A stretch of 64,000 nt of DNA from contig NZ_AUMJ01000009.1 of assembly GCF_000430625.1 (NCBI RefSeq), positions 1 through 64,000 of the forward strand, in the 5' to 3' direction. Source of the DNA: Aneurinibacillus terranovensis DSM 18919 (lineage in GTDB: Bacteria > Bacillota > Bacilli > Aneurinibacillales > Aneurinibacillaceae). Of this stretch, positions 24,961 through 36,500 are shown in pieces (positions within the stretch are counted from its first letter, which is position 1; every line of letters starts with the position of its first letter). The position numbers were made by a program, and so were the translations under genes. The notes under the pieces were generated by a model. It saw only the letters and a list, made by a program, of their open reading frames with translations, was not told where the DNA came from and made no database searches.

Positions 24961-27900
24961 TTATAATAGTTCATGCTTAACCAGACTGCCTCGTCCGGAG
25001 GGCTCGGCCGGTTCAACGATAAGGCGGCGCGAGAGGCGGGCCCTCAGTTCCGGAACGTGGCTGATAATCCCGACAGACAGGCGATCAGTGTGCAGCTTTT
25101 CCAGAGCGGTTACGACCGTATCTAGCAGTTCCTGGTCGAGCGTCCCGAATCCCTCATCCAGGAAGAAAAATTGGAGCGGATATTGACCGCGCAGTTGAAT
25201 CTGGCTTGAAAGGGCCAGCGCAAGAGACAGGGATGTCAGGAATGTTTCACCGCCGGAAAGTGTAGTAACAGGCCTCCTCACTCCGCCGTTCGCATCATCA
25301 CGGATCACAAAACCACCGCTTGAATCCACTTCGATCGCGTACCGCTGCCGGGTTAGGCGGGCAAGGCGCATGGACGCTTCATAGCTTACCTGCATCAACT
25401 GTTCCTCCGCAATGTACTCGATGAATGTATTTCCACGAAACGCATATTGCAGTTTCTCCAGCCGGTTAAGCGTATCCTGCAGCTCCTTCCGTTCGTCCTC
25501 CAACTCTTTCCAGCGGGCATGCCGCTGTTCGATATCTTCCAGGTCGCGTTCGGCCCGTATTTTTTCCCGGCCGCTCCGTTCACTCTCTTCCATTATGCTG
25601 TCGCGTTTGGCTTTCGTCCGTTCCCATTCATCCTCGGCAAGCGTTTGTCCGTTAAGCGCCTTTTCAATGCGGAACCGTTCATGCTCCAGCTTCTTTTCTG
25701 TATCCCGGTAGAATGTAATACGCTCCTGCCACTCTAGCTGGAGGCTGGCATCCGTAAATGCCCGCTCTGCTTCTTCCCGGGAGGTAAAGGCGGTCTGCGC
25801 CAAAACACCGTGCCATGCGGTTTCTGCTTCCGCTTTACGCTGTTGGGCCAGCGTAAATGACTGGCGGGCAGCGCTCATTTGATTTTCCAGCGCCTGATGG
25901 GTGCTTCGCATCGCGTCTTCTCTCCCCGCTTTGTTTGTCACATCTTCGCGAAGAAGCGCAAGCCGCTGCTCTGTCTCCCTTATGAGCTGACGCACGTCTT
26001 CTTCCCCGACCATAAGCTTTAACCGGCCCGCTTTTTCCTCTAGCGCCTGATCTTTTCCGCTCAGCTCGGTTTCCAGCCGAATGCGTTCTCGTTCCTGCCG
26101 CTCGATTTCGTCACGCAGCTGGCTAATTTCCTTTTCTTTTTCTTCGATAAAAGGTATGCTTCGTTCCAACCGGCTTGCCAGGTCGGCCGCCTCCCGGTCC
26201 ATCGTTTGAATGCGGGCAGCTTCCTGCTCAACGAGTTCAAGGGTAAGTGGAGAGAAGGCTGCATGCCATTCCTTTGTCTGGGTTGAAATTTTAACGTCAA
26301 TCTCCCCTATTTTTCGCTGCTGGCTGTCGAGCGAGCGCTCCTCACTTTCATGACGGGCATCCGCTGCGATCTTTTGTTGCTGGAGCTGTAAATACCGCTG
26401 CGATAACCGGCGGCTTTCCTGCTCGACTTCACCAATCCGCCTACGGTACATCGAAATTGACTTCTTCAGTTCCTGCCATTCTTCCCTCCACTTTTCGGAA
26501 AGGGAACTTCCTGCAAGGCGGGTATCTGCAGTGAGAGAGTCACCTGCGGCGGACAAGTTAGGGATTTTATCCGGTTGGCCTGCGTTAGCCAGCGGTTCCT
26601 GCGCCGCAGATGTCTCACGAAAGTTAGCAAATCCGTCAGAGTCCGCGGAAGTAAAACATCCATACAATAACTGGAAGAGCTGATCTAAGCGATAGAGAAA
26701 ACCGTTCACTTCATGCTCGGCTTCTTTTGCTTCCCGGCCGGCTTCAGTAAGCAGATGAATCATTTCTTGGGATTCTTGTATACGGCTGTCAGATTCTGTC
26801 CTCCCCTGCGCCGGTGCCGGATGATTCGTTGAACCACATACCGGGCACGCGTGACCGTCTGTTAGATGCTGTACAAGCTGTACCGCCAGCTGCTGCTGTG
26901 CCACTTCTTCCAGCCGCTGCTTATGTTCCGCGGATAGTTCAGCGGTAAGCGCGTATATATGACGGAGTCTGCAGCCTTCTTCAGACAATTGATCGTAAAG
27001 GGATTCGATTTCGCGAATCGCACCTTCTACCTGTTTATCTAATTCTCTGCATGCATCACCGCTAAGTTCCTTATCCCGTTTGGCAGCGAACAAGCGGAGT
27101 TCAATCGCTTTCCGGTCATTTTCGAATTCCTCCCGCTGCGTACAGTGCATGACCAGCGTTTGTTTATCCTGCATAGCCCGGTGTAAGCGGTGGCGCTCCT
27201 CCGGGTTCACGCTTTTGTCCTGCAGCTCCTTTTTCAACTCGGCCTGTTTGGCGACCGCTTTATCTTTTGTAACCTTAGCCTTATCATATGTATCGTTTGC
27301 CTGCTGCAGGGCAGATAAACAATGCCGCACCCTTTCTCTTTGGCGGGCGATCTCCTCCCGCAACGTGAAGATGTCGGCCTCAAGCTCTTGTGCCTGCTTC
27401 AGTTGTTCTAGGCGTGCGGTCATTACAGGTTCGTCCCGCGCGAGGCGCTCACGAGCTTCTTCGAGTTCGCGGGCTGCCTGTGCATAGTCCTCGCGGGCAA
27501 GAGCCAGCTTCTCCGCAAGAACCTGCGTGTTTTGTTCCCAATGCATCGCTTCTTTTTCCGCCCGGCTGAGTTCTTCCACGTACGGGCGAAGCTTTTCTGC
27601 CTGCTGCGCCTGGAAAAGGCGGGCTTCAAGCTCAAGAATCTCATCCTGGTTTTGCTTATGCAAACGCAGCTGTTCTTCCACAGCGAGCTTTTCCGATTGC
27701 CATTCCCAAATCTTTTTTCGAGCTTCAAACAGTTGCTCAACCTCGGCCGCTTTGGTCTGCATAAGCTCGAAGGCAGCGGTCGCCTGCTCCAGGCGCTCTT
27801 TTGCCATGGTGAGCTTTTCTGCGGAAGCATCGCCTAACCCCTGCTGTTCGGCGGCAAGTTCGTTTACCTTGGCGCGCGTCTTTTCCACCCGCCTGCGGAT

Positions 27901-28458
27901 TTTCATCGTTAATAGGTCCCCGTACTTTTCCAGGTGAAAAAGCCGCTGCAGCATTTGCCGCCGTTCGCTTCCTTTCAGCGAGAGGAATTCGGCGAATTTG
28001 CCCTGGGGCAGGACAACCGCACGCGTAAAATCATCGACGGTTAATCCGAGAATATCCTGCACCTGCTGTGTGACGTCCCTGTCTTTGTCGGCAAGCACCT
28101 TCTCTTCTTCTCCGATTTCGATAAACCGGCAGGTGGCGATTTTCAATTTAATCTCGTCGGTCCGCTTGTACCTTCGTTCCACGCGGTATCGTTTCGTTCC
28201 AGCGGCATTGCCCAGCTCAAAGGTAAATGACACAGCCAACTGATCTTCCGCGTGGTTCATGATGCCCTGGGTGTTGTTGTTGGCGCGTTCGACTTTTCCG
28301 TACAAGGCAAGCGTCATGGCGTCCAGCAGTGACGACTTTCCGCTTCCGGTCGGCCCGAAGATACCGAAAACTCCCCCGCCGCACAGGTGCTGAAAATCCA
28401 CTTCCTGCTCTTCACGAAAGCTGTGCAGACCTTTTACTTTTAAAAAGATCGGGCGCAT
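24961..28458 (-). CDS. sbcC: SbcC, ATPase subunit of the SbcCD nuclease
   Basis: 1165 residues, a full-length SMC-like Rad50 homologue. Walker A is GPTGSGKSSLLDAM (about residue 36). Long heptad-rich arms surround a zinc hook, HACPVCGSTNHP, near residue 540. The ABC signature is LSGGETFLTSLSLALALS and Walker B is FFLDEGFGTLD near the end. With SbcD it opens hairpins and protein-blocked DNA ends by ATP-dependent nuclease action. GGAG stands seven bases before the ATG. It lies 85 bp behind sbcD. The linker around residues 600-650 is polar and low in complexity. Confidence 0.96.
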   Translation of the reverse strand: MRPIFLKVKGLHSFREEQEVDFQHLCGGGVFGIFGPTGSGKSSLLDAMTLALYGKVERANNNTQGIMNHAEDQLAVSFTFELGNAAGTKRYRVERRYKRTDEIKLKIATCRFIEIGEEEKVLADKDRDVTQQVQDILGLTVDDFTRAVVLPQGKFAEFLSLKGSERRQMLQRLFHLEKYGDLLTMKIRRRVEKTRAKVNELAAEQQGLGDASAEKLTMAKERLEQATAAFELMQTKAAEVEQLFEARKKIWEWQSEKLAVEEQLRLHKQNQDEILELEARLFQAQQAEKLRPYVEELSRAEKEAMHWEQNTQVLAEKLALAREDYAQAARELEEARERLARDEPVMTARLEQLKQAQELEADIFTLREEIARQRERVRHCLSALQQANDTYDKAKVTKDKAVAKQAELKKELQDKSVNPEERHRLHRAMQDKQTLVMHCTQREEFENDRKAIELRLFAAKRDKELSGDACRELDKQVEGAIREIESLYDQLSEEGCRLRHIYALTAELSAEHKQRLEEVAQQQLAVQLVQHLTDGHACPVCGSTNHPAPAQGRTESDSRIQESQEMIHLLTEAGREAKEAEHEVNGFLYRLDQLFQLLYGCFTSADSDGFANFRETSAAQEPLANAGQPDKIPNLSAAGDSLTADTRLAGSSLSEKWREEWQELKKSISMYRRRIGEVEQESRRLSQRYLQLQQQKIAADARHESEERSLDSQQRKIGEIDVKISTQTKEWHAAFSPLTLELVEQEAARIQTMDREAADLASRLERSIPFIEEKEKEISQLRDEIERQERERIRLETELSGKDQALEEKAGRLKLMVGEEDVRQLIRETEQRLALLREDVTNKAGREDAMRSTHQALENQMSAARQSFTLAQQRKAEAETAWHGVLAQTAFTSREEAERAFTDASLQLEWQERITFYRDTEKKLEHERFRIEKALNGQTLAEDEWERTKAKRDSIMEESERSGREKIRAERDLEDIEQRHARWKELEDERKELQDTLNRLEKLQYAFRGNTFIEYIAEEQLMQVSYEASMRLARLTRQRYAIEVDSSGGFVIRDDANGGVRRPVTTLSGGETFLTSLSLALALSSQIQLRGQYPLQFFFLDEGFGTLDQELLDTVVTALEKLHTDRLSVGIISHVPELRARLSRRLIVEPAEPSGRGSLVKHELL

Positions 28459-28542
28459 CTTTCCGCTCCTTTCCTCTTTTTGCTTCTTTTTACATTCCGC
28501 TTCTGCTTTTGTTCTTCGTCAACCATTATTCTTTATCTGCCA

Positions 28543-29715
28543 TTATTCTTCGCCTTCCTCTTCCTCACCGATCAATTCGAGAAAGAGTTTACGCGTTTGT
28601 TCATCCGGCGTACCGCCCCCTGTTTGCCGCTCATAAAAGCGGGCAAACAGCTCGTCAATCGGCAGACCCGAACGGGCAACCCGGATTTCTTCTCCTGTTA
28701 CAGCGGGATAAACCGGCTGAATAGTAATAAGGCCTGAATGGCTTTTGCGCAATTGATGGATTTCTTCAATCGGAATCGCATCGCTTACGTGAATTTTCAG
28801 GTCGATCCAAGCATTGGCATCCTGCCCCTCGTCGATCCAGGCGTACACCTGCTGTAGTCCTTCCTTCGCTTCCCATTTGACAAGCGGTCGGCCGCTTGTC
28901 AGGAATATTTCTTCCATCTGCGCACTTTCACCGGGTGCAGCGTCAACAACCGTAACCGACTTGGCCTGCCCGGCTTCCGAGAAGCTGTAGGCAAGCGGAG
29001 ACCCTGAATACCTCGCAAGTGTTGGGGCCTTCGCCACGTTCTGCGGTTTATGCAGGTGTCCAAGCGCTACATACTGCGCGGCGGCGGGCAGCGTTGTGGC
29101 GGAGACTGTGTACGCTCCGCCTACCTGAATCGGGCGCTCCGAATCCGACTCGGAGCTACCCAGCACATAGAGATGGCTCATCGCCAAATTCACGGTCGAT
29201 GGCGTAAACTCCCGGCTCTGCAGCGCAAATAAGTAGGCGAGCCGCTCATCGTACGCCTTTCGCAGAATGTATTCCTCGCTGCTGCTGACAAGCAGTTCCT
29301 GCAGTCGCGATTCCGACGGATACGGCAGCGCAAAAATGCGCGCCTGTTCCTGCGTAGAGGTCACATTCAGTGTATAGACGGTTGGAACCGGCATACCCTG
29401 CAGGATAATCCCCTGCTTATCTGCCAGCGGGCGGGAAGCGGCCAGCCGTTCCGGGTTATCGTGGTTGCCCGCGATAATCACAACATGACGCCGCCCTCCG
29501 TCTGAGAGGCGAGCCATGCTCTCGTAAAAAAGCTGCTCGGCCACTGCCGGCGGGTTGACGGTATCATAAACGTCTCCTGCGAGCAGGATCACATCAATTT
29601 TTTCCCGCTCAACAATATCGCACAATTCATCGACAAACGCTTCCTGCTCTGGCAGCCGGCTCCGCCCTTCAAGTGTGCGCCCAAAATGCCAGTCGGCCGT
29701 ATGCAGAATTCGCAT
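28543..29715 (-). CDS. sbcD: SbcD, nuclease subunit of SbcCD
   Basis: 390 residues of the Mre11-type metallophosphoesterase family. The metal-ligand motifs are ILHTADWHFGRT, LLAGDVYD, IIAGNHDNPER and LGHLHKPQ. It supplies the Mn-dependent exo/endonuclease of the SbcCD complex. The start is ATG 29715, with GGAGG seven bases upstream. A longer frame reaching 29739 starts inside the short repeat shared with the 3' end of addA and is not used. It is transcribed between addA and sbcC. Confidence 0.95.
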   Translation of the reverse strand: MRILHTADWHFGRTLEGRSRLPEQEAFVDELCDIVEREKIDVILLAGDVYDTVNPPAVAEQLFYESMARLSDGGRRHVVIIAGNHDNPERLAASRPLADKQGIILQGMPVPTVYTLNVTSTQEQARIFALPYPSESRLQELLVSSSEEYILRKAYDERLAYLFALQSREFTPSTVNLAMSHLYVLGSSESDSERPIQVGGAYTVSATTLPAAAQYVALGHLHKPQNVAKAPTLARYSGSPLAYSFSEAGQAKSVTVVDAAPGESAQMEEIFLTSGRPLVKWEAKEGLQQVYAWIDEGQDANAWIDLKIHVSDAIPIEEIHQLRKSHSGLITIQPVYPAVTGEEIRVARSGLPIDELFARFYERQTGGGTPDEQTRKLFLELIGEEEEGEE

Positions 29716-29734
29716 TCCTATTCCTCCTTCCCCC

Positions 29735-29769
29735 GACAATCATCAGCGCCTACGTCTTGGCACTAGCCA
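29735..29769 (-). repeat. Short dispersed hairpin repeat overlapping the end of addA
   Basis: On the minus strand GTGGCTAGTGCCAAGACG is followed by TAGGCGCTGATGATTGT. The TGGC/GCCA stem and the CGTAGGCG block match the family at 16767 and 24798. The stop codon of addA is the TAG inside this repeat. Confidence 0.5.
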
Positions 29770-32700
29770 CGTTTTCTTTTAAGTTTTCGTTATCGATATA
29801 GATCGTTCGGGATCCATCGAAAAAATACAGGACTTTTTCCCGAACGGGTTTGTTGGCAATGCGTTCGACCGCTTTTGCATACCAATCCAGCTGGATTCGG
29901 TACCTCTCCGCCAGCACGCTATCGCTTATGCCTGCGGTATCGTCCGTTTTATAATCCAGCAATAGATAGGAATCTCCCATGTCAATGAGACAATCGATCA
30001 CACCCTGCAAAAGGATCGTTTCCCGTTCCTCTTCTGACCCTGCTGTCCAATCCGGGTAGGCTTCGTCAGCAGGCAACGCCAGAGTAAAGGGAATTTCCCG
30101 TTCTACATTGGATGCCGCTAGCAGCTTCCCGCCAATCGACGTCCGATAAAACTCTTCTATCTGTGTACGGTCGATCGCTTCGGCCTCCGCCTCGGATAAC
30201 AGTTCATCACTGACCATCGCGCGAATAGACTGTTCAAGTTCATCTCCCGTTACCGCCCGGTTTTGCGGAAGGTGCTGCATTACCGTATGCATCGCGGTTC
30301 CGCGTTCGGCTGCATTGATTTTCTTCTCGCTTAAAAACTGGGGACGTTCGGCAGACTCGCGGCGAAAAATGCCTGTCCGGCTCACCGGGATTGCTTCATC
30401 AATCATGAGCGCCTGCATCCGGCGTTTTAGTTCGGAAACGGACTGCTTCGCCAGGTGCGCCTGTGCCTTGGAATATCCATACTGCCAGGCAAGTCGGCTT
30501 TCCACATCTTCACGATGCGGACCGGTATAGGGAACGGGCAAACCGTTGGCAAGCGCGTGTTCAATCTCGGTCTTTGCTTCTTTTTCATCGTCCAATGATT
30601 GGACAAGCTCCTCCGCCCGATACAGGGAACAGGTAAAAACTGACGCATCCAAACGCAGGAAATCGTCCGCGCGTCCGGCTTCACCGGTGCAGGCAAGCCA
30701 ATCGTCAGCCTCCCTGTGCCGCATAAGCGCCGGGCCAATCCAATCAAGGTAGCACCGTCCCCTGACAAGTTCATAATCGGGGAGGGTCCAGTGCGGCCAG
30801 GAAACCGTCCCCGACCATTTTCGCACCATTTTATCAAATTTTTTAACGGTTCCAACAAGGTAAAGCTTTTCGCGTGCCCGCGTTAAGGCCACATACAAAA
30901 TACGCATCTCCTCGGCCAACTGTTCGATGCGCATCCGGCGCTTCATGGCAGCAAACGGCAGGCTTGGATAGCTGATCCGGAGGTTGGTGTCCACATATTT
31001 CGGTCCAAGTCCAAGCTCTTTATGGAGCAGAAACGACCCGTTTACATCCATAAAATTAAACGACTTGGCCAACCCGGCAACAAATACAACCGGAAATTCA
31101 AGGCCCTTACTTTTGTGAATCGTCATAATGCGAACGACGTCTTCCTGCTCGCTCAGCGCACGGGCGGTACCGAGGTCGCTCCCCTGATCCCGCATCCGTT
31201 CAATAAACCGGAGGAAGCGGAACAGGCCGCGAAACGAAGTCGATTCATATTGGAGCGCCCGGTCATACAAAGCCCGAAGGTTCGCCTGCCGCTGTCTTCC
31301 ACCCGGAAGCCCTCCGGCAAAATCGTAATAACCGGTTTCGCCGTAGATTTGCCAGATCAATGAAGAGAGCGCGCCCTGTCTCGCTTCTGTACGCCAGCGG
31401 TTGAGCTGCTCAATAAACTGCTCCAGCTTCTCCTGCAGGTGGTTTTCTTCGGCATCGTGTGTCTCCCGCACATACGCCAGCACCGCTTCATAGAAGCTTC
31501 CATTGTTTGAAGCAAGGCGAATTTGAGCTAAATCCTCTGCCGTTAACTGGACAATCGGGGACCGGAGAACACCCGCAAGCGGGATATCCTGGAACGGGTT
31601 GTCGATGACACGAAGCAGAGATGTCATCACTTCAACTTCCGTCGCAGAAAAATACCCTGTAGATATCTCCGCATAAGCAGGTATCCCCTCCAGCCTGAAC
31701 TCTTCCGCCATCGTCGGGGCCCATTCACTGCTTGCCCGCAGTAGTATCACAATATCACGGTACATGACGGGCCGCATCGATTTTGTTTGTTTATCATACA
31801 CAAGGTGTTTCTTGCCGTTTGCCCCGCCAATTATCTCCTTAATTTTCCGGGCAATCAGCCGCGCCTCTAATTGCGCTATCTCCCATTCGGACGGGTCGGG
31901 CGATGTTTCCGTTCCTTCACCGGCAGCCGCGGTTTCATCGGCCTCCGCATCCGCTCCGGACTCAGAATGGGTTTCATCGTCCTTTTCAACGTTCCGATCA
32001 ATGAGCAGCAATTCGACAGCATGATCGACTTCCGCCGTTTCCGGGTAGTCCGCTGCCCCAAGCACGAGTTCGGCTGCTTCATCATAAGCAATCTCACTTA
32101 CAGTTTCGTTCATGATTTGACGGAAAATAAAATTCGTGCCGTCCACTACTTCCCTGCGGCTGCGAAAATTTTTCGCCAGGTCAATCCGCTTACCCGGACC
32201 GCTTCCATCTCTCATAAAAGTCTTGTATTTCGCGAGGAACAGGCCGGGCTCAGCTAACCGGAAGCGATAGATACTCTGCTTTACATCGCCCACCATGAAT
32301 AAATTTCCTCCCGACTCATCATCCCGGCTGACAAGGCGTACAATGGCTTCCTGCACCAGGTTCGTGTCCTGATATTCGTCGACCAGGATTTCAGAGAACT
32401 GCACCCGGTAGTCAAGTGCAGCGACGGAAGGTTCAAGTTTTTCCGGCGTGGAAGACGGGTGCCGCAGGATTTGCAAACAGAAGTGTTCCAGGTCCGCAAA
32501 ATCGACAAGGCCTTTTTCCCGCTTGGCCATCCGGTAACGCTCTTCAAACGATTTGACAAGTTCCACAAGCTTTCTGACGAGCGGCGCATTTTGCCTGACG
32601 TTTTCCAAATACTCCTCGGGTGATATCCGGAAAAGTTCGGCCTGTAAGGACTGAACGCGCTTCTTTACCTGCTCGCGAATGTCTTTTACCTTGTCCTGCA

Positions 32701-33598
32701 AACTCTTGTCGTAGCCGTCCCCACGGCACGGTTTTAGCTTGTCAAAATGGATGCCGGAAAAGGCATCAAATAACGCTTGCCATGAATGGTCCGCAGCGAG
32801 GCACAGCTTATGGAGCATCATTTGGTCTTTCCGGATCGTCTCAACGTACGGCAGAGGCCCCCCTTCCGATTCGCTGATGTCCGCCGCCAGCTGCAAAAGC
32901 GCGGCTGAACCGCGCAGTTCCATAAGAACGTCGGCATGAAGCGCATGAAACCACGGCCGTTGGAAAAATGTTGGAAGATCCGAAACGGTAAACATATCCG
33001 CCATGTCATCCAACCACGCATCCGGCCACGGGTGACTGCGCGAGAAATCATACAACTTCTGGACGAGCCGCTGCAGCGCAGCATCGTTCCGGTCGCCGGC
33101 ATAGGCATCCACAAGTTGAAAAAAAACCGGATCCGCGTTTCCATATTCCTCTTCAAACAACTGTTCCAATGTGTCCTGGCGCATCAAAAACGCTTCCGTA
33201 TCATCCGCAATCCGAAAGCCGGGATCAAGGTCAAGGAAATAATAGTATTTCTTCAAAACCTCCATGCAGAATGAATGGAGGGTCATAATCGAAGAACGGT
33301 TTAACAGCGTTAACTGGCGGCGCAAATGCAGGGAGGCGGGATTGGCGGCAAGTGCTTTATCAAGTGCCGCGCCGATGCGTTGCCGCATTTCCGAAGCAGC
33401 CGCTTTCGTAAACGTAACGACAAGCAGGCGGTCCACATCAACCGGACGTTCTTCTTCCAAGATGCGCCTAATGATTCGTTCGACTAACACCGCTGTTTTA
33501 CCAGATCCGGCCGCGGCGGCCACCAGTGTGTTTGTATCCCGGGAAGCAATCGCCTCCCACTGTTCGTCCGTCCATGTGCTATTTTCCGGCTTGATCAT
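29750..33598 (-). CDS. addA: AddA, helicase-nuclease subunit A
   Basis: 1282 residues, close to the roughly 1230 usual in Bacillus. UvrD-type helicase: motif I is VAAAAGSGKTAVLVERI at the N-terminus, motif II has VDEYQDTN, and motif VI has LYVALTRAREKLYLVG. The C-terminal RecB-type nuclease has LLDYKTDDT. With AddB it resects double-strand breaks until Chi. The start is ATG 33598, behind AAAGGAG; it overlaps addB by 20 bases. The final codons (Val-Ala-Ser-Ala-Lys-Thr-stop) are supplied by a dispersed short repeat. Residues ~535-560 are acidic (Glu/Ala-rich). Confidence 0.96.
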   Translation of the reverse strand: MIKPENSTWTDEQWEAIASRDTNTLVAAAAGSGKTAVLVERIIRRILEEERPVDVDRLLVVTFTKAAASEMRQRIGAALDKALAANPASLHLRRQLTLLNRSSIMTLHSFCMEVLKKYYYFLDLDPGFRIADDTEAFLMRQDTLEQLFEEEYGNADPVFFQLVDAYAGDRNDAALQRLVQKLYDFSRSHPWPDAWLDDMADMFTVSDLPTFFQRPWFHALHADVLMELRGSAALLQLAADISESEGGPLPYVETIRKDQMMLHKLCLAADHSWQALFDAFSGIHFDKLKPCRGDGYDKSLQDKVKDIREQVKKRVQSLQAELFRISPEEYLENVRQNAPLVRKLVELVKSFEERYRMAKREKGLVDFADLEHFCLQILRHPSSTPEKLEPSVAALDYRVQFSEILVDEYQDTNLVQEAIVRLVSRDDESGGNLFMVGDVKQSIYRFRLAEPGLFLAKYKTFMRDGSGPGKRIDLAKNFRSRREVVDGTNFIFRQIMNETVSEIAYDEAAELVLGAADYPETAEVDHAVELLLIDRNVEKDDETHSESGADAEADETAAAGEGTETSPDPSEWEIAQLEARLIARKIKEIIGGANGKKHLVYDKQTKSMRPVMYRDIVILLRASSEWAPTMAEEFRLEGIPAYAEISTGYFSATEVEVMTSLLRVIDNPFQDIPLAGVLRSPIVQLTAEDLAQIRLASNNGSFYEAVLAYVRETHDAEENHLQEKLEQFIEQLNRWRTEARQGALSSLIWQIYGETGYYDFAGGLPGGRQRQANLRALYDRALQYESTSFRGLFRFLRFIERMRDQGSDLGTARALSEQEDVVRIMTIHKSKGLEFPVVFVAGLAKSFNFMDVNGSFLLHKELGLGPKYVDTNLRISYPSLPFAAMKRRMRIEQLAEEMRILYVALTRAREKLYLVGTVKKFDKMVRKWSGTVSWPHWTLPDYELVRGRCYLDWIGPALMRHREADDWLACTGEAGRADDFLRLDASVFTCSLYRAEELVQSLDDEKEAKTEIEHALANGLPVPYTGPHREDVESRLAWQYGYSKAQAHLAKQSVSELKRRMQALMIDEAIPVSRTGIFRRESAERPQFLSEKKINAAERGTAMHTVMQHLPQNRAVTGDELEQSIRAMVSDELLSEAEAEAIDRTQIEEFYRTSIGGKLLAASNVEREIPFTLALPADEAYPDWTAGSEEERETILLQGVIDCLIDMGDSYLLLDYKTDDTAGISDSVLAERYRIQLDWYAKAVERIANKPVREKVLYFFDGSRTIYIDNENLKENVASAKT

Positions 33599-36500
33599 CG
33601 GATCTCTCCTTTCCTGCCACCTCACTGAATTGCAGCCAGAGCTTGTTTGCTTGTTCGGCCCGCAATACGTTAAACCCGTTGTCCGTAAACTGCTGGTCAA
33701 ACTGGCAAACAGGCTTATATGCACAAAACGTGCATGCGGTTTGTTTTTTCTTGCGATATGGGTGGATCGCAACGACACCGTCCATGATCTCCGATCCGAT
33801 TGTTTGAATCATCTGCCGTGTATAACGGCGCAATAAATCAAACTGTTCAAGTGTGGCGACGGATGAACTGCTGTAAAATCCGCCGTCCTTCTTGAGGGCA
33901 ACCGGCAAAATATCCGAGTATCCGCCCTCAAGCGTCGTATCCATAAGTTGTACGACTTCCGTATCCGCTAGCAGCAGCCCCTTCATCTTGAACCGTCTGG
34001 CCACTTCGCGCCTAACGTCTTCCGGTGAAAGCGGGTGCAGCGTTTGCAGAAGAGGATTGTGAACATGGAAATACAGCACGCCTGCCGGCAGCGCCTTTTG
34101 TCCGAACAGGATTTCCGCATGGGTTATCAATACATCCAGGTACGTGAGAACTTGCAGCGACAATCCGAAATAAACATCTGGCAGGTGGAGGGCCGTTTGG
34201 CTCGATTTGTAATCAATAATGCGCAGCAGGAGGCCGTTTGACCCTACAGCACCGTCCACCCGGTCAATGCGGCCGACAATCTCCATTTTTAGTCCGTTCG
34301 GAAGGGGGATCTCAAGCGGCGGAACCGTTCCATCCATGCCAAAAGCAAGTTCCAACGCGAGCGGCTCAAACTTGCTGCGCCGCGCGTGTTCACCAAGTAC
34401 GCCTGCCGCGCGCCCGACAACGTTTTTCAGCTTGTGGGCTAAATAAAGATTTCGGTTTGAACTTAACAAAACTTCACGCTGCAGTAGCGGGGTTAGCTCA
34501 TCCACTTTTTCACCGGATAATTTTTCGATTTCATCCGGCGTAAGTTCGCCCCAGCTTACATTTTCGGAGCGGAGCTGCTCCCCGATCATCCGCAGTGCAG
34601 CATGGAAAAGCTGCCCGATATCCGGCGCTTCCAGCCGGTACAATTCCCTGTCCTTCAGCCGGAGGCCGTGTGAGACAAACTGCGAGAACGGACACGCTTT
34701 AAATGCTTCCATGCGTGAAACGCTGGCTCGTAATTTTTCTCCATATAACTTGCGGCTCGTAGGTACTTGTAAATTTTTCTCCTGGTTGTGGTAAAACAGA
34801 CTTTCAAGTACGCGGCGTGTTTGATGATGCGCACGGCCGATTAACCAGTTATACACATCCCACCAGTGAGCGTCTAACGGATAGCCTCGGCTCCACTGCT
34901 GGAGCTGGACTGTCAAATAAGAGAGCGTGCGCGCCGGATTTGACACAAAACGCAGCGGTTCCCCGTCTGCCGATTCTCCCGGTTCCATCGCGATAAATGA
35001 TTCTTGCAGATGGGGAAACATTCCTTTTATCTGCTTGACAAGGCTGGCCGGTTGGAGCGCTTTTCCCTCTTCGTCCGCAAGAGGATAGCTCACCCACAGC
35101 TGCCGGGACGGCGCGGTAACCGCCCTGTAGATCATAAATTCTTCTTCAAGGAGCCGATGTCGACTGCCCGGCGCTAATTTCATCCCGCTGTCGATGAGAA
35201 AACTCCGCTCGCTTTCCGCCAGAACTCCGTCTTCTTTTGGGCGTGCGGGCATTACCCCGTCGTTCGCACCAAGGATAAAAATACAGGGCATGTTGCCTGC
35301 GCGCGTCCGGTCAAAGCTTCCTGCCAGCACCTGGTCAAGTGAAGGCGGCACCAGGCTAAACCGCAGGCTTTCCATCCCCGTCTCGATCATGCGGGCAAAA
35401 TCGTCGAGCGCTACTTTTTCATCACCCATCATTTCTACCAACTGATCAAGCATCCCGATGATTTCCCGCCAGACCTGCCCGTGCTCACGCGCCCGCTCCA
35501 GCTTCTCGCCGGATAAAGCCTCTTCACTCCACGCTTCAAGCTGCCGTGGAACATCCAGAGTGATCAAAAATCGGTATATTGCCTCACACATCTTACGGCA
35601 GGATTTTGCTTTTTGCAGCTGCTCCTGCAGGCTGCGCAATGGTGCCACAATGCGATCACGCAGTCCGTTCATTTTCGCTTCCATCTTTATTTCATGCTCG
35701 GTTGGCGGGCGGAGCGCGCTTTGCGCCTCCTCGTCCAACCCGCGGTATGTTTTATAGCGCCACGGTTGTTTGTCCGTCCAGCGAAAGCCTTCTATGCCAT
35801 AAGCCAGAACGTAATTTTCCAATTGATCCGCGTCTTCCCGCAGCTGTTGAATCGACTCCCCTGAATGTGGTGAAAGCAGCAGGTCGGTTTTGATACAGCG
35901 GAACACCGCATCATAGCGCCAGCCAAACCGGATAACCTCCAGAGCAGAACGAATCAGTTCGGTTAGCGGGTGATGGAGCATCGAACGCTTGTAATCGAGA
36001 AAGAGCGGAATTTGATAATCCGCAAAAACCGTTTCCAGTATGTCTGCATAATCCTCTATACTGCGCGTCAATACCGTAATATCGCGAAACCGCATCCCCC
36101 GGTCACGTACGAGGCCAAGTATTTGCTGGGCAGCTCCTTCCACCTCGGCACGTCGGTTAGCGGCAGAACTTACTTGTAATCCGTCGGGCTTTCCCGGGTA
36201 AGGAACTGCAGGACGAACCGAATAATTGGCTTCAAGGTATTCAAGTGCCGGATTATCCGCAAAGCGGAGGGGCGGATACTCGCGTGAATGCAGCGGTGAT
36301 GCCGGCAGACAAACCGGCTCCTCCACGACAATCCCATGCTTGCGCGCCATTTCGCTCAGCCGTTGATATGTTACAGCGGTGGAATAAAATAAATCGAGCG
36401 CGTCAGGGCGTGCTTCTTCATACGGTTTATCAAGGGTAAGTGTTATCGTCACCCTGTTGGAATGATTTAGCATTGCCAGAACGACGGCGGATTCCTGCGG

